This document shows positions 1 through 8,426 of a DNA stretch of 20,327 nucleotides, in pieces. The notes beneath the pieces are model-generated. The model was not told where the DNA came from. It saw nothing but the letters and a program-made list of their open reading frames with translations, and did not search any database. Every line of letters begins with the position of its first letter. Position 1 is the first letter of the stretch. The DNA lies in NCBI GenBank assembly GCA_001953115.1, contig LSSL01005855.1, positions 1 through 20,327 on the forward strand, given 5' to 3'. Source of the DNA: Smittium mucronatum (lineage: Eukaryota > Kickxellomycota > Harpellomycetes > Harpellales > Legeriomycetaceae). A program made the translations under genes and the position numbers.

Positions 1-73
1 GCCTTCTTGGCTCAGATGGCAGAGCGTCTGCCTAGTAAGCAGAAGGTCACCAGTTCGATTCTGGTAGAAGGCA
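1..73 (+). tRNA. tRNA-Thr (anticodon AGU), left copy
   Basis: This is a complete cytoplasmic-type cloverleaf that decodes threonine ACU, and ACC after A34-to-inosine editing. The acceptor stem pairs 1-7 with 66-72. The D stem is GCTC/GAGC (10-13, 22-25). The anticodon stem TCTGC/GCAGA (27-31, 39-43) closes the loop CTAGTAA, giving anticodon AGT at 34-36. The T stem ACCAG/CTGGT closes TTCGATT, and the discriminator is A73. All stems pair without mismatch. There is no intron and no encoded CCA, as in eukaryotic nuclear genes. The internal promoter is visible: an A box starting at TGGCTCAGATGG (8-19) and a B box AGTTCGATTCT (52-62), slightly off the GGTTCGANTCC consensus at its ends. The gene begins at the first base of the window, so its 5' flank is unknown. 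It is identical to the copy at 5534-5606 on the other strand. Confidence 0.96.
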
Positions 74-79
74 TGACTA

Positions 80-90
80 TTTTTCTTTTT
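80..90 (+). terminator. Pol III terminator of the left tRNA-Thr
   Basis: Two runs of five T on the sense strand (80-84 and 86-90) are separated by one C and lie seven bases after the tRNA discriminator base. This is the usual form and position of an RNA polymerase III terminator with a backup run. Confidence 0.8.
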
Positions 91-172
91 AAGTCTTTAA
101 AGCCCACAAGGTGGTTTGATCGTGAAATTTTTTTAAGTGAATTTGTGGTGTCAGAACTGAAAACCTATTTCT

Positions 173-278
173 AATTTAAATAACTCATTTTGAAATTATT
201 TTTATTCTTATTTACTATTTCACCTAATTCAAATAACATATTTTGACATTATTTTTGTTCTTACTTACCATTTCACCT
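173..278 (+). repeat. 53-bp tandem duplication (left arm)
   Basis: Two adjacent 53-base units (173-225 and 226-278) share the pattern AATTYAAATAAC followed by a shared tail ending TTTCACCT. I count about seven differences between them. They lie about 100 bases downstream of the tRNA gene. No coding or structural role is visible. Confidence 0.85.
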
Positions 279-741
279 AATACCAATCTCATCTACTTAA
301 ATTGTATTCAATTTAAATATTTTCAAAATAGCAAATCAACTGACAGACTAATTGGACTGTTAATTATTTTTTTTTCACATATTAAAATTGGGCTATTAGT
401 GATTAATTACACTTTTAAATTCCTCGATTAATAATTTTATTTATATTCAATCTGCTTAAATAACACTTGAACCATAGATCTGAAACATCCTCATTACTAT
501 CTATTTATCTACAAAATCCTAATAAAATGTGCTTAAAATGAGTATCCAGAAATATTTGCATCAATGAAAAAGGCTACAGTGTCATCAAAAGTTTCCAAAA
601 ATGATCCTCTTTGGCCAATTTAAAATCTTATTTATTCAATTCTCAGCTAAAAAAACACCGCTACTATTAGTAAAATCATTTTTTTAGTTCAGCCACCTGA
701 GTATTATGATTCAATAAAAAATCATAGTAATAGATTTCAGA

Positions 742-761
742 ATATATATATATATATATAT
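742..761. repeat. (AT)10 microsatellite, left arm
   Basis: A pure AT dinucleotide run of ten units. The copy in the other arm has the same length, which is notable because such runs normally change length quickly. Confidence 0.9.
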
Positions 762-1941
762 TCAGTCAAATTTGGAGGGAAAATCAAAAGAATCTTTTTT
801 AATGAATTCAGAATTCTGTTTTTTTGAAATGTTTACTCTTCATGCTAATTCCAATTTTTTTTTAATTCATTCAGAGAACTCATTTTTAAACAGGATTTTA
901 CAAAAAAAAAAACAGTAATGCAAAACAAAGCTTCGGTTCTTTTATATAACATGCATTGAATTTTTTTACAAATTTTGTTTTGAAGAAATATCAAAAACTT
1001 GAAGGTTAAGTTTAGCATCATATAAAATTTACAAATCTTCATTAATATAATGGTATTTCATATATACTCTCCCACCCCCATATCACTAGAAGCTAAGTTT
1101 ACAAGTAAAACCAGCATATTTTTTAGAATTAATAATCCATCTGTTAACTAATAATTCCGTACCTCTTATATATATGAACTAAAATATTTATTATCATTTA
1201 GAATTTTGGTATTACTGCTATGCTTTTTTTTGCTGGTTACATTTATTAAAACTTTGCATAGTATGGCAGCGCAAAAATTTCTCTGCTATTTTGATAACAA
1301 ATTTCGAATCCAGATAATTTTTTTCAAGAATAAAAAGATAAGTTTTACTTACTCATATCTACCATAATAATTATATTTAAAAAAAATGTAAAGATTTAGG
1401 ATTTGTTTATAACCAATCCTGCCATTCAAATTTTATTGACACAAAAAAAACATCGATAAATGCTGTGTTTTATTATTTAAATCATATTTTATAGAGCTAT
1501 ATAATGAAAAGGAAAGGTCAAAAAAAATTATTAATAAATTACGTATCTGAATTTAATCCAGAAAAAACTAAAACTGGAGATATAAAATATTAACACGCCT
1601 GCAAAGCTAAAACGATCTATATTCTAAAAATATATATTAGTAAGACTCAATATTTCTCTCATAAGACAAAAATAGAACAAGACTGAATCCTAGAAAATGA
1701 AATATATTTTTTCAATAATTTTCAAATAAAAATTAATTTTATTGACATCAAATTCACTTTTTTTTCATTTTATAGTACACGTTTTTAAAAAATAAAAAAT
1801 GTTAGGCTGAACGAAAATAAATAACTAACAATATCTAAATATTTCAAGATCTATCCATTAAATTTTTTAACTTCATAGTTATTTATGATTTTTATTAAGC
1901 TATTTTTGAGATTCTTGTGCCTTATTATACGCGACTCTTTG

Positions 1942-1952
1942 CCCCCCCCCCC
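1942..1952. repeat. C11 homopolymer, left arm
   Basis: Eleven consecutive C in a region where C is rare. It has the same length as the G11 run in the right arm. Such a run is far longer than base composition predicts. Confidence 0.95.
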
Positions 1953-1987
1953 TTAAACTCAACTCTTTTATTACTATAATAGTGTTA

Positions 1988-2047
1988 CTATTCTTCTTTT
2001 TTTAGGTAACCAGTCAAAATATGTATTGATGGGTGCGATTCTAATCT
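1988..2047 (-). pseudogene. 3' scrap of MULE transposase in left arm
   Basis: Read on the minus strand from 2047 to 1988, this gives RLESHPSIHILTGYLKKEE followed by TAG. The HPSIHIL and KKEE parts match the region after the conserved asparagine/tryptophan block of FLYWCH/MULE-type transposases, where a motif like HP-x-I followed by an L-KKE-type string is usual. The right arm has the same codons, with HQ in place of HP (3573-3620). Upstream of 2047 this copy meets a TAA and no further transposase is readable, so it is a truncated end. The left copy keeps the expected proline and so is less decayed at that site than the longer right copy. Confidence 0.6.
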
Positions 2048-2434
2048 TTATCATTTTTTTTATTGTTCGAATTTTTTCTTAATATAATACATACACATAA
2101 ACTATTTAACAAATTTGCAATATTTCTGAAATATTTTTGTATTTAACTGCTAAAGTAGCAAAATTTTGTGTATTTTTAAATTGAAAAAATAATATAATTG
2201 ATATTGAAATAATTTTAGATTATTAAAATTTGAATTTAAACTTAAATTTTGTATTATATTAAATGTGGCGAATTTTTTATAAATATAATATGTCTTAAAT
2301 CACTTAAAAGAGATCATTTTATTTTTAAAATTAATATTTATTTTAAAAAATCTTTTCGAAAATTAATATTGCGATTATTAAAAATATCAGAGGAGGAGAG
2401 ATTCTGCTCTAAGCCTGATTTATTTATCATTTAA
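2048..2434. other. A+T-rich spacer upstream of the transposase relic
   Basis: No RNA or recognisable coding sequence is seen here. A 61-codon ATG frame at 2249-2434 runs in the same frame as the FLYWCH-like remnant that follows its stop, so its 3' end could belong to the same old gene. Its length alone is within chance, and its composition (I, F, K, L) is that of random A+T-rich DNA. Confidence 0.5.
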
Positions 2435-3620
2435 AATATAAAAATCAGCATAATTGAAATTAATATTTGGTTTTCGCTGAAAAAAAATTTGCTTTGGAAG
2501 ATCTATAACTCATGGCGATTCTCTAATTTTTATAAAAAAAATTAAAAAAACCACACATAAAAATTTATGAATTAGCTGAGATAATAGAAAAAAAAAAGAA
2601 AATTGCTGGAAAATCAATCACATTACTTTTTCCCATCAAGAGAAATGATATCAAACATAAATTCCTGCTTAAATATCATAAACTGTCAATCATAACTCCA
2701 AGAAACAATATATTCCGAGCTTTCAGCCGATATGGAGCATTAAATTTTCTTTAATGCCCTAGAAGTATATTCGAACTACAAAATATATACGAAATTTTTA
2801 TAAATTCAAATAGCTTAGATTATTTCCTAATAAAATATTCTGGGTCTAACAGTGGAAAAAATATAATATTAATATTTTATGTTTTAAATAATTTAGAAAT
2901 ACTTTTTAAATCGTTGAGATGGTTTTTAGATGGGACTCTTAAAGTTTCCCCAAAAATATCCATATATTTTTTCACAATTAATGGAATAGTGATAGTTTTT
3001 ACTTTGAAATTGATATTTTTTATGCTTCCGAATAATTCTAAGGAAAATTATAAGTCGGCTTTAAATAATGCGATTGAATAATAAATACCAAAGGAGATAA
3101 CTTTTAAGACTTCTGATACAATAATTTGTAACTTATAAGTCGCAATTATATATTCAAATGGATTATATTTTTCTATTGCAATATTTTTTCCCTGATTTTT
3201 TTCGTCTTGGCCAGAGCGACTTTAGTAAAGTACAGGAGTGTATGCTTTCAGAATTTTATCACAAAAAGTATGATAGAGAACTCAGGATAATGATTCATAG
3301 ACTATTTAGTGTATATTTGTTCCGTTAAAAATATTATTGGAGGTTTTCGTGATAGTTATCAATTCATTGATCTAAAGGGTTATTAAAATTTGTGAGTATT
3401 TCTAAAGAGCCTATATATTATGAAATATATTAAGATTAGGTAGTGAAAATACACCACCAAGATATCATCCATAACAATAAAATAAAATTCAAGTTTTAAA
3501 AAGGATAGGTAAAAAAAAAACAATAATTTTATTTCATTTAGTTCTAAGCTTAACAATATTGTATGGAAAATACACCAATCGATACATATTTTGATTAGTT
3601 ACCTAAAAAAAGAAGAATAG
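2435..3620 (+). pseudogene. Decayed MULE-type (FLYWCH/MULE) transposase
   Basis: A dead cut-and-paste DNA transposase, readable through several frames. About 2468-2542: KIYNSWRFSNFYK resembles the WRC part of a FLYWCH zinc finger, with its first cysteine lost. About 2536-3078: one frame with a single TAA (2752-2754) gives CPRSIFELQN, DYFLIKYSGS, then RWFLDGTLKVSPK, holding the first catalytic Asp (codon 2929-2931) of the MULE DGT-K motif, then FTINGIV and LPNNSKENYKSALN. TAA TAA follow at 3079-3084. 3085-3135 (IPKEITFKTSDTII) sits where the second catalytic Asp is expected, but a DFE triplet is not preserved. 3158-3325, another frame: FRLGQSDFSKVQE, matching the FHxxQSxxRKxQ motif with H changed to R. 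Then come VKNIIGGFRDSYQFID, a proline-rich NTPPRY string, and NNNFISF...KKEE (3513-3617) before TAG. Such proteins are usually 500-700 residues. At least two stops and three frame changes show it is not functional. It is known family biology that these elements carry terminal inverted repeats; I could not assign any here. Confidence 0.85.
3158..3328 (+). pseudogene. Best-preserved open segment of the MULE relic (56 codons)
   Basis: This ATG-started segment lies inside the transposase relic and is listed because a gene finder may call it as a small protein. Its middle (FRLGQSDFSKVQECMLSEFY) matches the histidine/glutamine block of MULE transposases, and its end (DRELRIMIHRL) the following helix. 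The ATG is an internal codon by this alignment, not a true start. A frame change at its 3' end leads to VKNIIGGFRDS, the next conserved block. Confidence 0.7.
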
Positions 3621-3655
3621 TAACACTATTATAGTAATAAAAGAGTTGAGTTTAA

Positions 3656-3666
3656 GGGGGGGGGGG
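3656..3666. repeat. G11 homopolymer, right arm
   Basis: The inverted counterpart of the C11 run at 1942-1952, of identical length. It lies just after the end of the readable transposase. Confidence 0.95.
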
Positions 3667-4845
3667 CAAAGAGTCGCGTATAATAAGGCACAAGAATCTC
3701 AAAAATAGCTTAATAAAAATCATAAATAACTATGAAGTTAAAAAATTTAATGGATAGATCTTGAAATATTTAGATATTGTTAGTTATTTATTTTCGTTCA
3801 GCCTAACATTTTTTATTTTTTAAAAACGTGTACTATAAAATGAAAAAAAAGTGAATTTGATGTCAATAAAATTAATTTTTATTTGAAAATTATTGAAAAA
3901 ATATATTTCATTTTCTAGGATTCAGTCTTGTTCTATTTTTGTCTTATGAGAGAAATATTGAGTCTTACTAATATATATTTTTAGAATATAGATCGTTTTA
4001 GCTTTGCAGGCGTGTTAATATTTTATATCTCCAGTTTTAGTTTTTTCTGGATTAAATTCAGATACGTAATTTATTAATAATTTTTTTTGACCTTTCCTTT
4101 TCATTATATAGCTCTATAAAATATGATTTAAATAATAAAACACAGCATTTATCGATGTTTTTTTTGTGTCAATAAAATTTGAATGGCAGGATTGGTTATA
4201 AACAAATCCTAAATCTTTACATTTTTTTTAAATATAATTAATATGGTAGATATGAGTAAGTAAAACTTATCTTTTTATTCTTGAAAAAAATTATCTGGAT
4301 TCGAAATTTGTTATCAAAATAGCAGAGAAATTTTTGCGCTGCCATACTATGCAAAGTTTTAATAAATGTAACCAGCAAAAAAAGCATAGCAGTAATACCA
4401 AAATTCTAAATGATAATAAATATTTTAGTTCATATATATAAGAGGTACGGAATTATTAGTTAACAGATGGATTATTAATTCTAAAAAATATGCTGGTTTT
4501 ACTTGTAAACTTAGCTTCTAGTGATATGGGAGTGGTAGAGTATATATGAAATACCATTATATTAATGAAGATTTGTAAATTTTATATGATGCTAAACTTA
4601 ACCTTCAAGTTTTTGATATTTCTTCAAAACAAAATTTGTAAAAAAATTCAATGCATGTTATATAAAAGAACCGAAGCTTTGTTTTGCATTACTGTTTTTT
4701 TTTTTGTGAAATCCTGTTTAAAAATGAGTTCTCTGAATGAATTAAAAAAAAATTGGAATTAGCATGAAGAGTAAACATTTCAAAAAAACAGAATTCTGAA
4801 TTCATTAAAAAAGATTCTTTTGATTTTCCCTCCAAATTTGACTGA

Positions 4846-4865
4846 ATATATATATATATATATAT
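4846..4865. repeat. (AT)10 microsatellite, right arm
   Basis: Mirror copy of 742-761 with the same unit count. Confidence 0.9.
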
Positions 4866-5328
4866 TCTGAAATCTATTACTATGATTTTTTATTGAATCA
4901 TAATACTCAGGTGGCTGAACTAAAAAAATGATTTTACTAATAGTAGCGGTGTTTTTTTAGCTGAGAATTGAATAAATAAGATTTTAAATTGGCCAAAGAG
5001 GATCATTTTTGGAAACTTTTGATGACACTGTAGCCTTTTTCATTGATGCAAATATTTCTGGATACTCATTTTAAGCACATTTTATTAGGATTTTGTAGAT
5101 AAATAGATAGTAATGAGGATGTTTCAGATCTATGGTTCAAGCGTTATTTAAGCAGATTGAATATAAATAAAATTATTAATCGAGGAATTTAAAAGTGTAA
5201 TTAATCACTAATAGCCCAATTTTAATATGTGAAAAAAAAATAATTAACAGTCCAATTAGTCTGTCAGTTGATTTGCTATTTTGAAAATATTTAAATTGAA
5301 TACAATTTAAGTAGATGAGATTGGTATT

Positions 5329-5434
5329 AGGTGAAATGGTAAGTAAGAACAAAAATAATGTCAAAATATGTTATTTGAATTAGGTGAAATAGTAAATAAG
5401 AATAAAAATAATTTCAAAATGAGTTATTTAAATT
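5329..5434 (-). repeat. 53-bp tandem duplication (right arm)
   Basis: Inverted copy of the tandem pair at 173-278, with units at 5329-5381 and 5382-5434. It lies downstream of the right tRNA gene in that gene's own orientation. Confidence 0.85.
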
Positions 5435-5516
5435 AGAAATAGGTTTTCAGTTCTGACACCACAAATTCACTTAAAAAAATTTCACGATCAAACCACCTTG
5501 TGGGCTTTAAAGACTT

Positions 5517-5527
5517 AAAAAGAAAAA
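5517..5527 (-). terminator. Pol III terminator of the right tRNA-Thr
   Basis: Two runs of five T on the minus strand, separated by one C, seven bases past the tRNA. It is identical to the left copy. Confidence 0.8.
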
Positions 5528-5533
5528 TAGTCA

Positions 5534-5606
5534 TGCCTTCTACCAGAATCGAACTGGTGACCTTCTGCTTACTAGGCAGACGCTCTGCCATCTGAGCCAA
5601 GAAGGC
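5534..5606 (-). tRNA. tRNA-Thr (anticodon AGU), right copy
   Basis: An exact reverse-complement copy of the gene at 1-73, with the same stems, AGU anticodon, boxes A and B and discriminator A. Here the 5' flank is visible: on the minus strand the gene is preceded by bases 5607 and up, which are A+T-rich after a short TGACCTCAGC stretch next to the gene. Transcription runs toward the centre of the palindrome, as for the left copy, so the two genes converge on the transposase relic. Both copies appear able to function. Because they are identical, only flanking sequence could tell their transcripts apart. Confidence 0.96.
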
Positions 5607-5670
5607 TGACCTCAGCTAAGGATATTAATTTTTTATTACTAATATTATTCATAAAATAAGCTCTGGTTAA

Positions 5671-5739
5671 AAAAAAGCTATTGTTTATCATACAGATAGA
5701 GGTCTAATATTTAAACTTCAAAAAAAAAAAATTATGTTA
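5671..5739 (+). pseudogene. Possible integrase scrap upstream of right tRNA
   Basis: A short frame bounded by TAA codons reads KKAIVYHTDRGLIFKLQKK. HTDRG resembles the string around the second catalytic Asp of rve-type integrases. It is only 23 codons long and the matching first Asp and Glu regions were not found, so chance is a real alternative. Its place, about 70 bases from the 5' end of a tRNA gene, is where tRNA-targeting retroelements insert in some fungi and amoebae. Confidence 0.18.
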
Positions 5740-7044
5740 TAAAAAAAAAACAAGATTAAACAATTTAATCAATTATAATACCACATTTTGAGCGACAAAT
5801 TCAAAATGCGGACTTAGCTCAAGTAAATAAATATAGCCCATTTTTTAAAATTTTACAGATATCAACCTGTAGGATAAATACATTTACCTTTTTCATTTGA
5901 TAAAAATACATGTTTATAAAGCCTCTTCTATACATTAATATAATTAGCTTCTATTGAACAATTTATCAAATGATTTTGGTTAATTATTTGTGAAAATATT
6001 GCATGTTTATTTAAGACAATAAAATATATTGGTCTAAAATTAAACTGGGTGTAATAATAATAAAAATTAAAACATCGCGAAGCTTATTTGAATTTTAGAA
6101 AAATAATATCCAAAAAATATCCATATAAAATTACTGAACGAATTTTTTTTTATATATAACTTTTATATGAAAAAATATGAGTTTCTAGAAGACAAGATTT
6201 AAGTCGGATTTAACTAAAATTCATACTTAATAAAATGTAGAATTAAGCGGATATATACTGACATTTTATTAACTCTTAAATGATTCTCCCCCTCCCTCAA
6301 AAAGCAAAAATTAGAAACCTTAAAAAATTGATATTTTTACTTTTTCTACTATTGATTGAATTCTATTTCGAGAAGAAAATCTATTAAAAATTGGATAATA
6401 TATTCTTTAAACTTGTTAATATAACACTCGAGACGAATCTAACACAGAAAAAAATTATTAATAAAAATTAGCTCGCTAAAACGCTTCGATTTATTTTTCA
6501 GTATAAATTTTAAAAATGATCTGGATATAATCTATTGACTTACTTGAAAAATCATTAATAAGTTTTAGGAAAATTTTAATAATAGTTTTGATATAATTAT
6601 GCAAAATTAATGAATTTATTTTCACAATTTTATTTTAATACTTACTCTGTTAATAAAATACGTCATAATATAAAATTAATTTACAAAATATTGAAAGAAA
6701 TTATTTTTATTTTCAGATCATAGACCAATAAAAAATTGAGAAATAATCCAAAATAATAAATAAATATAATTAATATAAAAGTTAAACTACCATATTATAT
6801 AAATAAATCGGATTTATTTTTAAAATCAAATCTTGAATAATATCTCAGCAATATTACAAGATATATTTTTTATAGAAAAAAACCACAGTCCTAAATCAGA
6901 AATAGGTTATAAAATTATTTAAAATATCTTCTATTAAATTTTTTTTCATGCTTGGGAATATTTGCTTAATGAAAAATAAATAAATTAAGAATTAAATAAT
7001 TACATTCAAAAATATTTATAATATAAGTATATTAATGATATTTA
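5740..7044. other. A+T-rich stretch without a recognisable gene
   Basis: Stop codons are dense in all frames. A C-rich spot (CCCCCTCCCTC) lies near 6288. No RNA gene, repeat or conserved protein string was recognised. Confidence 0.6.
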
Positions 7045-7293
7045 ATTCAACAAAATAAAAATTGCTAAAAGTGAATTTAACGCTGGATTAAAATAATAAA
7101 TATCTAAATATATTATAGCCCAATTTAAATAAAAGCAGATTTTCTTGTACATTATTTCCATTAAAAATATAATATCAATAGCATCGAGATAATCCGAATA
7201 AGGATATTGATACTGTTTATATGAAGCTATCTTAAGATAGACTAAATTAAAATTAATCTTTTGAATGTAGTATAAACGAACAACGCGAGCATC
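7045..7293 (-). other. 83-codon stop-free stretch without a start
   Basis: The minus strand is open between TAA codons and includes strings such as IASYKQYQYPYSDYLDAID. It has no ATG near its 5' end. About one stop-free run of this length is expected by chance in a window of this composition, so it is recorded only because it has more polar residues than its surroundings. No family is recognised. Confidence 0.12.
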
Positions 7294-7299
7294 TTATCT

Positions 7300-8391
7300 A
7301 GTCATTCTAATATTCTATTTCAGAAAAACAACACAGTATAGGTAAAAATAAAAATAAAAATAGCTTTGTGAAATATTAATAACTAAAAAAAGTCAATAAT
7401 ATAGTTAGATTAATTGAAAATATAGCTTCAAAATCTCATAAAAATCCCTATAAAAAGCTAAGTAGTTTTGCTATCCTAATTTAAATATACCTTCAACACA
7501 CTTGAATTAATAAAAAAATTCAATACTATCTTGTATATTGACCCAAACATATTAATTGAATCAAAAAATACTTTTTTTTATGTATCAAAATTAATATTAA
7601 TATTAATATTTTCAAATGGATCACTGTAATAATTATACATTCTGCATCATAATTAGATCTCATTACTATAAATATATAATATTATAAAAATCAACCCATT
7701 TAAAACACTAACTAAAATAAAGCATTAAATTTTATATTTAATTAACTTATATACTCCCATACTCATTAGCGCATCATTTCAGTGTATACTCTTTTATACC
7801 AATAAATAATCGATTTAAATGCTCAAAAAACTCCAATAAACCATCAATTATAGCCTTAATATTTTTAAAATACATCCACTTAATAGACTGAATTAAAAAT
7901 TTTTTACAAAAGTTTGCATATTAAAATTCCCGAAAAAATAACTATTTTAATTTATTTAACAGAATATGAAGCATAATATATTGGTATTTTGCTATTATTC
8001 AGCTTAATAACCTTCATTGAAAAAATTATACCATTAAAATATGTAAATATTTTATTTAAATTAAAAAATTTATAACACTTTTCAAACGATTTTATCTTGA
8101 AAATCAAAAATAAAATATATAGAATAAAAAAATGTGATTGTTTTAAGATAATGGATGCTATGTTTTTTAATTTTACCATAAATAAATTTATAAAACTATT
8201 AAATATTTTTTTACCTTCTATGAATAATTATAAATATATTCAATAACATATCTAAATTATCCAAAAAATTTAAATAAAAAAAAGATCTAAAAAAACGCAA
8301 AATCCATTAAAATAAGTTGAATGATTTTTAATTTTTGGCCAAATATTAAAATCAATAAAGAAAAACACTATAAAAAAATACATGAAATTTT
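7300..8391. other. A+T-rich stretch without a recognisable gene
   Basis: A 75-codon minus-strand ATG frame (7952-8179) consists almost entirely of I, F, K, L, N and S with no motif. Repeated ATT/AAT runs occur near 7590-7610. Nothing else was seen. Confidence 0.6.
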
Positions 8392-8426
8392 TTCATTACA
8401 AAGAAAAATAATTTCTTTGTAATGAA
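8392..8426. repeat. Perfect 15-bp stem hairpin
   Basis: TTCATTACAAAGAAA (8392-8406) is followed by the loop AATAA and the exact reverse complement (8412-8426). The stem has four G/C pairs and no mismatch. No flanking T run or gene suggests a terminator. It could be a transposon footprint or a recent palindrome. Confidence 0.9.

Larger units (their letters stand above)
1..2035 (+). repeat. Left arm of 5.6-kb inverted repeat
   Basis: Position x in this arm matches the complement of position 5607-x up to about 1223, then 5608-x after a one-base length difference in a T run (T8 here at about 1224-1231, A7 in the other arm). Differences I noticed are at 465, 899, 1071, 1076 and 1367. Long runs agree in length in both arms: C11/G11, (AT)10, and several A8-A11 runs. 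Similarity falls in the last 25 bases (2011-2035) and is lost by about 2040. The arm holds a tRNA gene at its outer end, no other intact gene, and a scrap of transposase at its inner end. Two open frames of 62 and 65 codons in this arm are at chance length and lack any recognisable domain. Confidence 0.97.
3573..5606 (-). repeat. Right arm of 5.6-kb inverted repeat
   Basis: This is the inverted copy of 1-2035, ending with the second tRNA-Thr gene. Sequence beyond 5606 cannot be compared because the left copy is cut by the start of the window, so the true outer boundary is unknown. Inside, the arm joins a longer stretch of MULE transposase relic that the left arm lacks. Otherwise the arm has no intact gene. 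Confidence 0.97.

Noticed and set aside
243..431. 62-codon open frame, also at 5176-5364 on the other strand
   Set aside because: The two are arm copies of one sequence, so the repeat is not independent support. The length is common by chance at this base composition, and the peptide is I/L/F/N-rich without a motif.
845..1042. 65-codon open frame, also at 4565-4762, kept intact in both arms
   Set aside because: Arm identity explains the conservation. The only difference seen inside it happens to be silent, which one site cannot make significant. No domain is present.
1290..1325. TTTCGAATCCAG, like a tRNA B box, present in both arms
   Set aside because: No acceptor, D or anticodon stems can be folded upstream of it, and no A box lies at the right distance.
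1..5606. Arms as ordinary terminal inverted repeats of the MULE
   Set aside because: They contain a host tRNA gene and the transposase's own 3' codons, and are far longer than usual MULE ends. I prefer an inverted duplication, though only an intact element could exclude it.
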